Source: Oligoflexales bacterium (GTDB lineage: Bacteria; Bdellovibrionota_B; Oligoflexia; Oligoflexales; JALZUQ01). From it: DNA of 38,705 nt. The notes below the pieces were generated by a model. The model worked only from the letters and a program-made list of their open reading frames with translations. It did no database searches and was not told the origin of the DNA. Position numbers and translations under genes: made by a program. Every line of letters begins with the position of its first letter. Position 1 is the first letter of the stretch. Location: positions 1 to 38,705 of the forward strand of contig JALZUO010000119.1 in assembly GCA_023301565.1 (NCBI GenBank). The letters are read 5' to 3'. Positions 23,783-33,068 of the stretch are shown one piece after another.

Positions 23783-24598
23783 TTAGATGGGGTACTTTCC
23801 CGGAAACTCTTCTTCTAACACCCGCCGGATGTATTCTTTGCGATTTGCAGGCTTAGGGTGCGTGCTCATCATCTCGGGCGGGGCGCGTCCACCGCTGGCA
23901 GCATCTAGAACATCCATCACCCCTAGCATCGCCCTTGGGTCATAGCCGGCCCAGTGGCAAAGGCGTATGCCCCACCTATCGGATTCGAGCTCATCGCCGC
24001 GCCCATACTTCATGTTGACTACATTTGCGACCATCATTGCCATACGCGCTGACTCCTGGGTTCCGCCCAGAACTCCTGCGGCACCGACCAGGCCTTGGGT
24101 AAGTTTTTGCTGCGAGACACGCTGCGCTCCGTGCCGCGCCACAACGTGTCCAATTTCATGCCCGATCACTCCAGCTAACTGGTCTTCGCTCTTCAGCTTT
24201 TTAAACAACGCAGCCGTGATAAAAACCTGTCCACCTGGGAGTGCAAACGCATTGATCGCCTTCTCATCGGCCAAAAGGTGAAACTCAAACTTATAAGGTG
24301 AAGCCACATTTAGGCTTCTCTCGCGCATGTACTCTTTGAGGGCAGACAATAGCTTGATGCCAACCTGGTCTAAAAGATCCTGTGCTTTTTGATCTGGATG
24401 CAAACCACCGTGCTGACGTGCCATCTCCGGCGCAGCCTGCACCCCTAAGGTGATTTCTTGATTTGGAGACATTGATACGCGCTGCATTTGGCCTGTAATT
24501 GGGTTTTCACTGCCGCTACCAAAATAACTTACCAGAGAAAACAGGGCGATCACTACTGCGATCACTAACCTTACTTTTATGCCGTTCATGTTATTCAT
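23783..24598 (-). CDS. M48-family periplasmic metalloprotease (LoiP/YggG-like)
   Basis: A 271-aa zinc protease. An N-terminal hydrophobic segment (about residues 8-25) is a signal or anchor. NPITGQMQRVSMSPNQEITLG and QAAPEMARQHGG match the LoiP/YcaL-type N-terminal region. The zinc site HEIGH is at 147-151 and the third ligand Glu lies in DELESDRWG. There is no lipobox Cys, unlike some LoiP proteins. These proteases act in envelope protein quality control. The open frame reaches 24637, but ATG at 24598 has AAGGAGG 5 nt upstream and overlaps the preceding gene by 8 bp, showing co-transcription. Confidence 0.9.
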   Translation of the reverse strand: MNNMNGIKVRLVIAVVIALFSLVSYFGSGSENPITGQMQRVSMSPNQEITLGVQAAPEMARQHGGLHPDQKAQDLLDQVGIKLLSALKEYMRERSLNVASPYKFEFHLLADEKAINAFALPGGQVFITAALFKKLKSEDQLAGVIGHEIGHVVARHGAQRVSQQKLTQGLVGAAGVLGGTQESARMAMMVANVVNMKYGRGDELESDRWGIRLCHWAGYDPRAMLGVMDVLDAASGGRAPPEMMSTHPKPANRKEYIRRVLEEEFPGKYPI

Positions 24599-24923
24599 GC
24601 GCGCCTCCTTTTGCTTTTGAGCCCTGACTTCCTTCACTGCTCTTATCTGCAGGAGCGTTGGTCAAATACCGCGAAAAAAACAGTACGTGCAATACGAGCA
24701 TCGTGACAAAGACAGCGCCCCCACCTAAAGCCGAAACTACAAGTGACTCCACCAAGGAAAAAAACACTGCAAACCCAAAACACAGGTAACCAACATATGC
24801 AGGCCAATCAATCGGAAAGTAGTAGTCGACCAAGATCAGCGTGATACCCAATGCAAGAAAAGAAAAAAAAGCATTCGCCTGGCTCAAAACACCTATTAGT
24901 TCGTAAATCGTTGCCATTTCCAT
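24591..24923 (-). CDS. small membrane protein upstream of the M48 protease
   Basis: A 110-aa protein with about three hydrophobic helices (roughly residues 14-32, 39-58 and 62-86) and a polar Ser/Gly/Lys/Glu-rich C-terminal tail. No family recognised. AAGGAGG lies about 7 nt before the ATG at 24923. Its overlap with the protease gene suggests the two proteins are made together, perhaps as an envelope complex; this is inference. Confidence 0.65.
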   Translation of the reverse strand: MEMATIYELIGVLSQANAFFSFLALGITLILVDYYFPIDWPAYVGYLCFGFAVFFSLVESLVVSALGGGAVFVTMLVLHVLFFSRYLTNAPADKSSEGSQGSKAKGGAHE

Positions 24924-25132
24924 AGGTAGCCCTCCTTCGGCCCCAAAGACTACAGCCGTTCAAAAGGATGGCATAGTGATTTTTTTTGACAGTATACCCT
25001 GCCCTACACTCAGCTTTAGGGCGTTTTACTGTGAAAACCTTGCATAATAACGGCTCTACGCTATGGTAGACGGTGAGCCAGAGCCAAATAGAAAAAACCC
25101 AGGGCTAATTGTTCAAGGAAGTGAGTTCAACG

Positions 25133-26965
25133 ATGTTGGCAAGGATTGCCAAAAAATACACGCTAAGGCTATGGCCATGGTACCTCGGGGGGCTTTTAGC
25201 CTTAGGGGTCACAAATGCTGCAACATTAGCTATCCCTTACTGGAGCAAGCTCCTCGTGGACGGAATCCAAGCTGGTCTAGAAGATGTAGGCAGCCTACAA
25301 AAACTTGCACTTGCGATCATTGGACTAGGTTTTTTGCAGATGTTTGTCCGGGCGATTTCGAGGATCTTGATCTTTTGGCCGGGGCGGCAGACAGAGTACC
25401 AACTTAAAAACGATTTATATTCACACATACTCAACCTACCGGCCAAAACCCTCGATCGCTTTGGGCTAGGAGATTTGATCTCTAGGCTTGCAAACGACGT
25501 CTCGCACATGCGCATACTGTTTGCTTTTGGTTTTTTACAAATAGCAAACCTAGTGTTTCTTACAGTCTTTACTCTTTTTCAGATGGTTCGCATCCACCCT
25601 TGGCTTACGCTATGGGCTCTTTTACCCCTGACTTTTATGCTTCTCATAGCCCAGTGGATCATGCCGTGGATGCACACAATATCTTTGCGGCAACAAGAAT
25701 CGATTGCAACGTTAACCAACCGTATCACCGATGCTTTCCTGAACGTACAAACAGTAAAACTGCAGGGGGCAGAAGATGCATTTGTCGAACGTGCAGAAAA
25801 AGAAAACCTACAGGTCCTTAAAGACAACATGGAGATGGTTAAAATCCGCAACCTGATGTGGCCACTTCTTATGACCTTACACAACGCTTCTGCGCTAGTG
25901 GTCTTAGTCTATGGAGGGTTGCAGGTCATTGCAGGCGCACTTACCGTAGGTGATATTCTAGCCTTCAATATCTACATCAGCTACCTAGCCTTTCCGATCA
26001 CCGCCTTTGGCATTGTCATGGGTGTGCTGCAGCGTGCACGTACAGCAGCAGTTCGGATGCACGAGATGCAAAGCCTCGAAACCGAAGCAGACCTAGTGCG
26101 GCATGCCTCGACAGATCTGCAAGCCTTTGCAGCTTTGGGCGATAAAAAAAACACGGCGCAGCGAGCGCCTTTGCTAAAAGTACAAAACCTAAGTTTTGCC
26201 TATGCCGAGCGACGCGAAAACACAAGAGATGAAAGCATGCCTCCCCATGTACTCACCGGGGTCAGCTTCGAAGTTTTTGCGGGACAAAAAACCGGTATCT
26301 TTGGACCGGTTGCCTCCGGAAAAACCACGCTTCTGCAAATCCTAACCCGCATTTTTGACCCAAAGCCAGGTCAGGTTTACTGGAAGGGGCAAGACATTTT
26401 GACCATGGACCAGAGCAACCTTAGAAGCGCTATTTTTCATGTTGAGCAAGAAGCAAAGCTTCTTAGTACAACCGTTCTAGAAAATGCAAAACTTGGTGCA
26501 GCCGGCGATCTCACTCTTGAACAGATAGAAAATGCAGCAAAAAAATCTGCCTTTTTACCAGAATTAAAAATCCTGCCCTACGGCTGGCAAACTCAGGTAG
26601 GAGAAAAAGGGGCTCAGCTTTCAGGCGGTCAAAGGCAAAGGCTTGCTTTAACCCGTGCTTTTTTGCGTCGGCCGGATCTAGTCTTGTTAGATGATGTTCT
26701 GAGCGCCGTCGATTCCATCACCGAAAAACAAATGCTCGAGCACCTGCTAGCCATAGACTCAGCTGTTTTCTTCGTCAGTAGCAGGCCAGCTGTGCTTGCA
26801 AGTTGTGACCGGCTGCTTATTTTTAACGAAGCAGGCCACATCACTGCGCAAGGAACCCCTGCAGAGGTATGGCAAAACCTTCCAGAAGCTGTTCGAGAGC
26901 TCACCTCTCCAGACCAAGTATTTAAAGACAGCGAAGAATCAAAAGAACTAAGAGGTGCCTCGTGA
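25133..26965 (+). CDS. ABC exporter half-transporter with degenerate ATPase site
   Basis: A 610-aa type I exporter half: six predicted helices (about 1-310) fused to an ABC ATPase. Walker A GPVASGKT is near 391-398 and the signature LSGGQ near 496-500. Walker B reads LVLLDDVLSAVD, with Asp where the catalytic Glu should be, and the switch His is replaced (VSSRP). This is the hallmark of the non-catalytic partner in heterodimeric exporters (TM287/288, LmrCD, BmrCD types). The start is taken as ATG at 25133; the frame opens at a TTG at 25109. It overlaps the next gene by 4 bp (GTGA). Likely drug, lipid or peptide efflux; substrate unknown. Confidence 0.88.
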   Translation: MLARIAKKYTLRLWPWYLGGLLALGVTNAATLAIPYWSKLLVDGIQAGLEDVGSLQKLALAIIGLGFLQMFVRAISRILIFWPGRQTEYQLKNDLYSHILNLPAKTLDRFGLGDLISRLANDVSHMRILFAFGFLQIANLVFLTVFTLFQMVRIHPWLTLWALLPLTFMLLIAQWIMPWMHTISLRQQESIATLTNRITDAFLNVQTVKLQGAEDAFVERAEKENLQVLKDNMEMVKIRNLMWPLLMTLHNASALVVLVYGGLQVIAGALTVGDILAFNIYISYLAFPITAFGIVMGVLQRARTAAVRMHEMQSLETEADLVRHASTDLQAFAALGDKKNTAQRAPLLKVQNLSFAYAERRENTRDESMPPHVLTGVSFEVFAGQKTGIFGPVASGKTTLLQILTRIFDPKPGQVYWKGQDILTMDQSNLRSAIFHVEQEAKLLSTTVLENAKLGAAGDLTLEQIENAAKKSAFLPELKILPYGWQTQVGEKGAQLSGGQRQRLALTRAFLRRPDLVLLDDVLSAVDSITEKQMLEHLLAIDSAVFFVSSRPAVLASCDRLLIFNEAGHITAQGTPAEVWQNLPEAVRELTSPDQVFKDSEESKELRGAS

Positions 26966-28794
26966 AAAAAAAGCTTCAAAGCTTGTGGCAAGCTTTCCAA
27001 GGGTTTTTCGGTGACTTTGCAAAACTGGGGCACTTGTGGCCTTTTGTCAAAAAATACCCCTTATGGCTGTCTTTAACAGCCATGTTTATCCCTCTGATTG
27101 CAGGCCTACAGAGCATCCGCCCTTTTCTTTTGAAAGAAGCTATTGATAAGGGGATTCTACCAGCAGATGCAAACTACCTTTGGTACATGGGGCTGCTTTT
27201 TGGTGGAGTAGTCTTCTTTGAGTACATCTTTCGGGCTAGCCAGTCCTTGGCTAGCGCCTGGCTAGTACACCGCAGCATTGCAGATATGCGCCGAAGCCTA
27301 GTCTCTCACATACTGCGGCTACCTATGCGTTACCATGACCGCAAAAAAAGTGGGAGTCTGGTTACCAGGGCAACCAGTGATTTTAACAATCTGAGCGAAT
27401 CGCTAATTTTCGGCATTGTCACAGGAATCATCGATTTAGCAGCGCTTGTTGGATGCATGATTGGAATGTTCTTTTTAAGCCCAGGACTTACAGGTTTAGT
27501 TCTTTTGGTTTTGCCGGTTGTTTTTATCGTAATTGGCATTATGTCTAACATCCTCAAAAAAACGATGCTGATTGCACGTAAAAAAATAGCTGAATTAAAT
27601 GCTTTTATCCAAGAAACCATCGCATCTCACACCACGATCAAACTTACCAACGCTCAAGAACAAACAATAGAGAATGCTGACAAGCTTGGAGCCGAGTATA
27701 GAGACATGCAAATGCGCTCTGTAGTGGTTGATGCTAGCCTCTTTGCATTTTTAGATGGAGTTTCCTCTATTTGCATAGGCCTTGCCATGTGGACAGCTCT
27801 TGCCTGGGTCGACCCAAATACTGCTAGCGGGTCAGGAGCGTGGCTTAGTGCAGGCCTGCTTGTAGCTATGGTCCAATACATCCAACAGGTTTTTGAACCG
27901 CTCAAGCAACTTGGAAACAAAATAGCTATGCTCCAAAGCGCCTTCACTGCCATTGACCGCATCTTCAGTTTGTTTGAAGTCGAGCAGGAGTATGCAAATA
28001 AAAACGCCGGCCCTATGCCAGAATACCAAGAAGAAAATTTTAAAGAAGAAAGTACAGAAAAAAAATCGGCGCTTGCACAGTTTACCCAACACAGCTTTGC
28101 TTACACCAAAAATCAACCCGTGATCAAAAACCTTAGCGCTCATATTGAGTGCGGAAAAATAACTGCCATTGTTGGCTCTACAGGTTCTGGCAAGTCAACT
28201 TTAAGTAAACTCATCACCAAACTTTATGACTCAGACGGCAAAAGCCTGCAAGTACTTGGTAGGAGTATCTCTGACTGGCACCCTGAACACCTGCGAAAAA
28301 AGTTTGGAATCGTGCCGCAAGAGTGCGTCTTATTTAAAGGAACACTTGCGTTCAACCTGCATATGGGACGCGAAGGTATCAGCGATGACAGTATGATCAA
28401 AGCGCTGTCTGTGGTTGGTCTCAGCAAAGAACAGCTCTGCCTTGATTCGAACAAAGATCTACTTTCTTATGCCGTCGATGAGAACGGTAAAAACCTCTCT
28501 ATGGGGCAGCGGCAGCTTGTAGTCTTTGCCAGGGCGCTTGCGCGAGATCCTGATATTCTTCTTTTGGACGAAGCGACATCTTCATTGGACCCAGAAACAG
28601 AGCTGGTCGTGCAAGAAGCGATGCAGGCCATGCTTGGCGGCAGAACAGCCTTAATCATTGCCCACCGCATGCGTACGATCGAAATTGCTGACAAGGTGAT
28701 TGTGATGAAAAAAGGTGAAATTGCAGAACAAGGTTCTAGGCAGGAGCTTTTTGCACAGCAAGGCTCTTACTACGATCTAAAAACTGCGGGCTGA
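26962..28794 (+). CDS. ABC exporter half-transporter, catalytic partner
   Basis: A 610-aa partner of the preceding gene: six predicted helices, then an ATPase with Walker A GSTGSGKS (405-412), Walker B DILLLDEATSSLD with catalytic Glu537, and switch His568 (IIAHR). The signature is altered to LSMGQ (512-516). In a heterodimer this altered signature faces the defective Walker B of the first protein, making one degenerate and one consensus ATP site, as the two sequences predict together. Start is GTG at 26962, with GAGGTG 4 nt upstream, overlapping the previous stop. Confidence 0.9.
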   Translation: MKKKLQSLWQAFQGFFGDFAKLGHLWPFVKKYPLWLSLTAMFIPLIAGLQSIRPFLLKEAIDKGILPADANYLWYMGLLFGGVVFFEYIFRASQSLASAWLVHRSIADMRRSLVSHILRLPMRYHDRKKSGSLVTRATSDFNNLSESLIFGIVTGIIDLAALVGCMIGMFFLSPGLTGLVLLVLPVVFIVIGIMSNILKKTMLIARKKIAELNAFIQETIASHTTIKLTNAQEQTIENADKLGAEYRDMQMRSVVVDASLFAFLDGVSSICIGLAMWTALAWVDPNTASGSGAWLSAGLLVAMVQYIQQVFEPLKQLGNKIAMLQSAFTAIDRIFSLFEVEQEYANKNAGPMPEYQEENFKEESTEKKSALAQFTQHSFAYTKNQPVIKNLSAHIECGKITAIVGSTGSGKSTLSKLITKLYDSDGKSLQVLGRSISDWHPEHLRKKFGIVPQECVLFKGTLAFNLHMGREGISDDSMIKALSVVGLSKEQLCLDSNKDLLSYAVDENGKNLSMGQRQLVVFARALARDPDILLLDEATSSLDPETELVVQEAMQAMLGGRTALIIAHRMRTIEIADKVIVMKKGEIAEQGSRQELFAQQGSYYDLKTAG

Positions 28795-28866
28795 AAAAAC
28801 GTTAGCATAGCCTACAAACTTTGGATGCGAAACCCACTACAGGTAACAAGTAGAGGTAGCACTGGG

Positions 28867-29682
28867 CTACTCGCCAATTTCAGCTGCTTTTCGGGTAGCT
28901 TTTTCGATGGCTGTCATAAGAATAGCACGAAAGCTACTGCTTTCCATGTGGTGCAAAGCTTCGATTGTGGTTCCAGCAGGTGTCGTAACCTCGTCTTTGA
29001 GCATCGCCGGATGCAGGCCAAACTCTTTAACAAGTGCTCCGGCACCCACAACGGTTTGAATTGCTAGCTCCGTTGCAACGCGCCTGGTTAAACCCATCCT
29101 TACGCCACCGTCGATCATCGCTTCGATCACCAAAAATATATAGGCTGGGCCACTTCCGCTCAGCCCTGTTACGGCGTTCAAATACTTTTCATCTAAACTA
29201 GAGCAGGTTCCAATAGAGCCAAAAATAGATCGGGCTAAAACCTCATGGCAGTCTTCACAACCATCACACAGGGCAATTCCGGTTGCGCTTTGATGAATCT
29301 TGGCTGCAATGTTTGGCATCGCACGAATCACGGGACCTGTATGCCCACAAGCCTTTTTTACCTGGCTGATAGACTTTCCTGCTAAGACGCTTAGTACAAG
29401 AGTTGATTCACTTAACTTGTTTTTCAGAAGAGGGTCGACAATCTTTTCTAAATCAAATGGCTTAATCGCCAAGATCACGACATCCATTTTACCTACATCG
29501 TGTGCTGACGCATCGAAGGTGGCAAAGCTCACTTCTTTTCTGAGCTCAGCGAGTTTAGGCAGGTGAATATCGTGAATCACTAATTTCGCCCCTGCTTCTT
29601 GCACGAGCCTATCCATCCCGCGAGCAATGGCTCCGCCGATGTTCCCAGCCCCTACTAAAAGAATGTTTTTATCTTTCAACAT
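28867..29682 (-). CDS. proC: pyrroline-5-carboxylate reductase
   Basis: A 271-aa cytosolic enzyme catalysing the last step of proline synthesis: NAD(P)H-dependent reduction of 1-pyrroline-5-carboxylate. It has an N-terminal Rossmann motif GAGNIGGAIARG (11-22), the conserved GLSGSGPAYIFLVIEAMIDG segment (173-192) and DEVTTPAGTTIEAL (230-243), the family signature. Length is typical. AAAGGA lies 5 nt before the ATG. It is monocistronic, convergent with the ABC exporter pair and divergent from the lipoprotein operon at 29947. Confidence 0.96.
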   Translation of the reverse strand: MLKDKNILLVGAGNIGGAIARGMDRLVQEAGAKLVIHDIHLPKLAELRKEVSFATFDASAHDVGKMDVVILAIKPFDLEKIVDPLLKNKLSESTLVLSVLAGKSISQVKKACGHTGPVIRAMPNIAAKIHQSATGIALCDGCEDCHEVLARSIFGSIGTCSSLDEKYLNAVTGLSGSGPAYIFLVIEAMIDGGVRMGLTRRVATELAIQTVVGAGALVKEFGLHPAMLKDEVTTPAGTTIEALHHMESSSFRAILMTAIEKATRKAAEIGE

Positions 29683-29946
29683 ATATGTCCTTTATCGGTC
29701 GAGCCTCTAAATGGAATAGTGCCTTTAGGCCTAAACTGCCCATAAAACCCTTAAGTACGAAGCCTCAGGCAGCGTTATCTAAGTAGTTTTTGGGCAATTT
29801 TATTGCAACCTGTGTATTTAAATAATTGTTTTCATTGACTATTTTTTTTTAGACGCTTGACAGAAGTTCCTTAGCAAGACAAAGTTAAGGTCTTGAAAGG
29901 GGATAAGAGCCCTTTATATCGACCAACCTCCGGGAGACAAGAATCC
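29683..29946 (+). promoter_or_regulatory. divergent intergenic region proC / lipoprotein operon
   Basis: Contains two perfect palindromes, TTTAGGCCTAAA (29724-29735) and TATTTAAATA (29816-29825), and AT-rich sequence with TTGACT and TTGACA (29836 and about 29857) as possible -35 boxes, but no convincing -10. No site I can equate with a known Zur box. The start codon at 29947 is preceded by GGGAGA. Confidence 0.3.
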
Positions 29947-31104
29947 ATGAAACAAGGTTTTACTATTCAAGCCCCTTATCTATCTAAAATATTTCTACTA
30001 TCTTTGGCTTTTCTATTAGCAGCTTTATCCACAAGCTGTGAGAATTTAAAGTTTGCTAGCTCAAGAGCCAAAAGCCCAAAACCTGCTATATCTGCTGCTG
30101 AATCTCCAGCCTTACATGAAATGATGGTCAAAAAGCTTTCGAAAAGCTCGCCGCCAAGTTACCTCGATTTTATAAGAAGACATAGCTCACCAGAGTTAAA
30201 GCTGGACAGCGAAGACAAAGAGCTTCTTGTTGGCATCGAAAAACCGCAGCCGGGGTCGACTGCTGAAGCAGTATACGGTGTCGGCATACTTAAAAGAGCT
30301 TTGCACAACGACCAAGGTCAGCACCTAGAGTCTATATCTACGCAAGAGAAGTTTGACTTTGCCACAGCCTTTGAAATGAACCCTATTCTTTCTTCGCATT
30401 ACTTTTCGGCAATGACTAAAATTGCTATCGAAAAATCAGGTGAGTCTAGCCAGTTTTATAACTCACTTAGAGACACTTTAGATCGCAGAGCTCAGGTTTG
30501 GAATAAAATCCAAAACAGCTCTGACGAGACCAACTGGTCTGATGCTGCAGGTTCACAAGAAGGCGGCTGGTACGGAGGCATGCAACAGTCGCAAGAAGAA
30601 CAAGCACAACATCGCACCCCCTATATAGCTAAGCCGGGCGAGAATGTTTTGCAAAGTGCGATTCAAGATCAAAACAATGGCAGATTTGCCGCTGCCGTAC
30701 ACAAGCTAGATTCGATTGATTCGATATCACCAAACTTTGACAAAGCTCAGGCACTTAAAAAATCTATTGAACACGACCGCGTTGCTCGCCTGCGGAAACT
30801 TGCTGCAGACGCTTACAGAAACGCGCTTCCACTCAGCAACCCCGGAACCAAGTACGCTTACCTGCAAGAGGCCAAAAACCACCTACAGGCAGCTTTAACC
30901 CAGTACCCCACATCGGACTTAGCTTCTACTTTAGAAGACAACCTGACACTGATCCAAGGCGAAATGGACTCTCTTAAAAACAAGGTTCGTGAAAGCTCTG
31001 TAACGAAAACAAAAGATGGCCGTACAGCAATAAGAAGTGACGGAAAAGACCTTTACAACAAAAACATACCTAACAAGGATGTGCCAGAGATTCATCAGTG
31101 GTAA
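29947..31104 (+). CDS. putative lipoprotein with TPR-like C-terminal region
   Basis: About 385 aa. A lipoprotein-like N-terminus (hydrophobic core then LSTSC, Cys at about residue 31; the -3 position is Ser, so the lipobox is not canonical) suggests a membrane-anchored periplasmic protein. The C-terminal third contains helical repeats such as NNGRFAAAVHKLDSI and YAYLQEAKNHLQAALTQYP, typical of TPR proteins. The frame starts at 29893, but ATG at 29947 behind GGGAGA gives a proper signal peptide. It overlaps the ATPase gene by 7 bp, so it belongs to the same operon. It could be the scaffold or binding component of the transporter; unproven. Confidence 0.65.
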   Translation: MKQGFTIQAPYLSKIFLLSLAFLLAALSTSCENLKFASSRAKSPKPAISAAESPALHEMMVKKLSKSSPPSYLDFIRRHSSPELKLDSEDKELLVGIEKPQPGSTAEAVYGVGILKRALHNDQGQHLESISTQEKFDFATAFEMNPILSSHYFSAMTKIAIEKSGESSQFYNSLRDTLDRRAQVWNKIQNSSDETNWSDAAGSQEGGWYGGMQQSQEEQAQHRTPYIAKPGENVLQSAIQDQNNGRFAAAVHKLDSIDSISPNFDKAQALKKSIEHDRVARLRKLAADAYRNALPLSNPGTKYAYLQEAKNHLQAALTQYPTSDLASTLEDNLTLIQGEMDSLKNKVRESSVTKTKDGRTAIRSDGKDLYNKNIPNKDVPEIHQW

Positions 31105-31775
31105 CTCCTTGCATTGACATTGAAGGGCTTAGGTTCAGCTACGACCAGGCGTCTGAATTTTTAATTGATAGACTTCAGTTAGAAAAAGGTAGCCACTGTT
31201 TTTTAGAAGGTTGCAGCGGGTCAGGTAAATCGACTTTTTTGGGACTCGTAAGTGGTATACTTCGGCCAAAAGCGGGTAAAATATCTGTCTTAGGTGAAGA
31301 TCTAAAAAAGCTTTCACCAGCCAAACTAGACGCATTTCGCGCCAAAAACATTGGCTATATTTTTCAAAGGTTCAACCTGATCCCACACCTATCGGTGTTG
31401 GAAAACATAAGGCTTGCTGGTTTTTTTAAGGCAAAAAACACCTCGCCACAACCATCACAAGAAGAAGAAAAAAACTTACTGTCGGCCCTGGGCATCGAAA
31501 ACATTGCTCATAAAAAAGCAGGTGAAATCAGTGTAGGCCAGGCGCAGCGGGCTGCAGCGGCAAGAGCTCTTGCACAAAAACCAGAGCTACTCCTTGCTGA
31601 CGAGCCTACCTCGAGCTTAGATCAACCCATGCAAAAGGCTTTTATGGATGTCCTTTTAGGGCTTGCCAAAGATCGCCAAACCACCGTGGTGTTTGTAAGT
31701 CACAACCCGCAGCTTGCCCCTATGTTTACCACTCAACTGAAGGTAGATGATTTCTTAAAGGTTTCTACCGTATGA
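31098..31775 (+). CDS. ABC ATPase, MacB/LolD class
   Basis: A 225-aa ATPase. It has Walker A GCSGSGKS (38-45), Q-loop GYIFQRFNLIPHLSVLEN, a signature in the form ISVGQAQR (Val in place of the second Gly of the usual SGGQ) and Walker B LLLADEPTSSLD. The H-loop is VFVSHN. This class energises FtsX-type permeases that do mechanotransmission or lipoprotein/metal handling rather than classical import. GTG start at 31098 overlaps the lipoprotein gene; its stop overlaps the permease start (ATGA), so the three are co-translated. Confidence 0.88.
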   Translation: MVTPCIDIEGLRFSYDQASEFLIDRLQLEKGSHCFLEGCSGSGKSTFLGLVSGILRPKAGKISVLGEDLKKLSPAKLDAFRAKNIGYIFQRFNLIPHLSVLENIRLAGFFKAKNTSPQPSQEEEKNLLSALGIENIAHKKAGEISVGQAQRAAAARALAQKPELLLADEPTSSLDQPMQKAFMDVLLGLAKDRQTTVVFVSHNPQLAPMFTTQLKVDDFLKVSTV

Positions 31776-33052
31776 CACTTTTATCTCTTTTGTGGAAAAG
31801 TTTAAAAAGCCGACGCGTGTCGACAACTCTTACGGTTGTTTCACTAGCTCTAAGTACTTGCCTTGTCATCAGCATGGAAAAAATTCGCCAGGGCACAAAG
31901 CTTGGGTTTTCGCAGACAATCTCAGGAACAGACCTGGTTGTAGGTGCGCGATCTAGCCCAACCCAGCTTCTTTTGTCGACAGTGTTTCAAATGGGTGTAG
32001 TGCAAAATAATTTTTCCTATGCCGCCTACGAAAACATAGCTGAGCACCCATCTGTAAAGTGGACCATCCCCATCGCCATGGGAGATAGCCATAGAGGGCG
32101 CAGGGTTCTTGCAACTACGCCTAAAATGTTTCAAGAGTACAAACACCATGGCAGCCAAAGCCTAGAGTTTACAGAAGGTGGTTCCTTTGTAGAAGCGGAC
32201 CAGACAGTGATCGGCTCAGAAGTTGCAAAACAATTTTCTTATTCGATTGGTAAAAAAATTGTCGTTTCGCACGGAATTAGCCGCGGCGCACTTGTTGATC
32301 ATCACGACGACCACCCACTTACTGTTGTGGGCATCCTCAAACCCACAGGAACCCCATTAGATCGCACTGTTTTTGTCGACCTTTCTGCAGTAGATAAGAT
32401 TCATGATCATGGGGGGCATGACAACGAGCACGCCGGTCATGAAGATCATGATGAACATGGCGAGGGTGAGCATGACGACCACGCCGATCACGACCACCCC
32501 ATCGAAACCCTATCTGCCTTCTTTCTTGGTATGCATACCAGGGGCGACGTCCTAACCATGCAACGCATGATCCAAGATTACCCGGAAGAGCCGTTGTCAG
32601 CAGTTCTTCCTGCAGTTGGTCTCTCTGAGCTATGGAGAAGCCTGGACCTTTATGACCGGGTTTTGTTTTTGATGTCTCTTTTAGTGCTGGCCATAGCACT
32701 GATCAGTATGCTTGTTGCCATATACAGCTCTTTAGATGCACGCAAAAGAGAAATGGCTATTTACCGTAGCCTTGGTGCTTCGCCACAAAGGATTGGCTCG
32801 CTGTATTTTCTGGAGTCGTTATTTTTAAGCTCTATGGGAATTCTCTCTGGCCTACTTTTAAGCTATGCCTTACTTGTAGCAATGCGGCCCAAACTACTCG
32901 ATTGGCTTGGCATCTACCTGCCAGTAGCCTCCCCATCTGCTCAGGAGTGGGGATTGATTTTTTGCATCATTTTAGCTGCTGCATGTGTCTCTGTTTTGCC
33001 TTTTTGGAAGGTCTACAGGCAGAGCCTACATCGCGGTTTGCGGATGGACTAA
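31772..33052 (+). CDS. FtsX-type ABC permease with His-rich loop
   Basis: A 426-aa permease: one N-terminal helix (about 19-35), a long periplasmic MacB-core-like domain (36-295) and three C-terminal helices of the FtsX domain containing DARKREMAIYRSLGASPQRI, the typical coupling segment. Residues 211-242 hold eleven His in 32 residues mixed with Asp/Glu, a strong metal-binding candidate on the periplasmic side. With the DUF3299 gene that follows, it resembles zinc-responsive ABC systems of the Vibrio Zrg kind; zinc as the ligand is inference. The ATG overlaps the ATPase stop by 4 bp. Confidence 0.87.
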   Translation: MTLLSLLWKSLKSRRVSTTLTVVSLALSTCLVISMEKIRQGTKLGFSQTISGTDLVVGARSSPTQLLLSTVFQMGVVQNNFSYAAYENIAEHPSVKWTIPIAMGDSHRGRRVLATTPKMFQEYKHHGSQSLEFTEGGSFVEADQTVIGSEVAKQFSYSIGKKIVVSHGISRGALVDHHDDHPLTVVGILKPTGTPLDRTVFVDLSAVDKIHDHGGHDNEHAGHEDHDEHGEGEHDDHADHDHPIETLSAFFLGMHTRGDVLTMQRMIQDYPEEPLSAVLPAVGLSELWRSLDLYDRVLFLMSLLVLAIALISMLVAIYSSLDARKREMAIYRSLGASPQRIGSLYFLESLFLSSMGILSGLLLSYALLVAMRPKLLDWLGIYLPVASPSAQEWGLIFCIILAAACVSVLPFWKVYRQSLHRGLRMD

Positions 33053-33068
33053 AGTATGGAGAATTACC

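Noticed and set aside
24988-25016. TTGACA as a -35 for the ABC exporter pair
   Set aside because: No -10-like hexamer lies 15-19 bp downstream.
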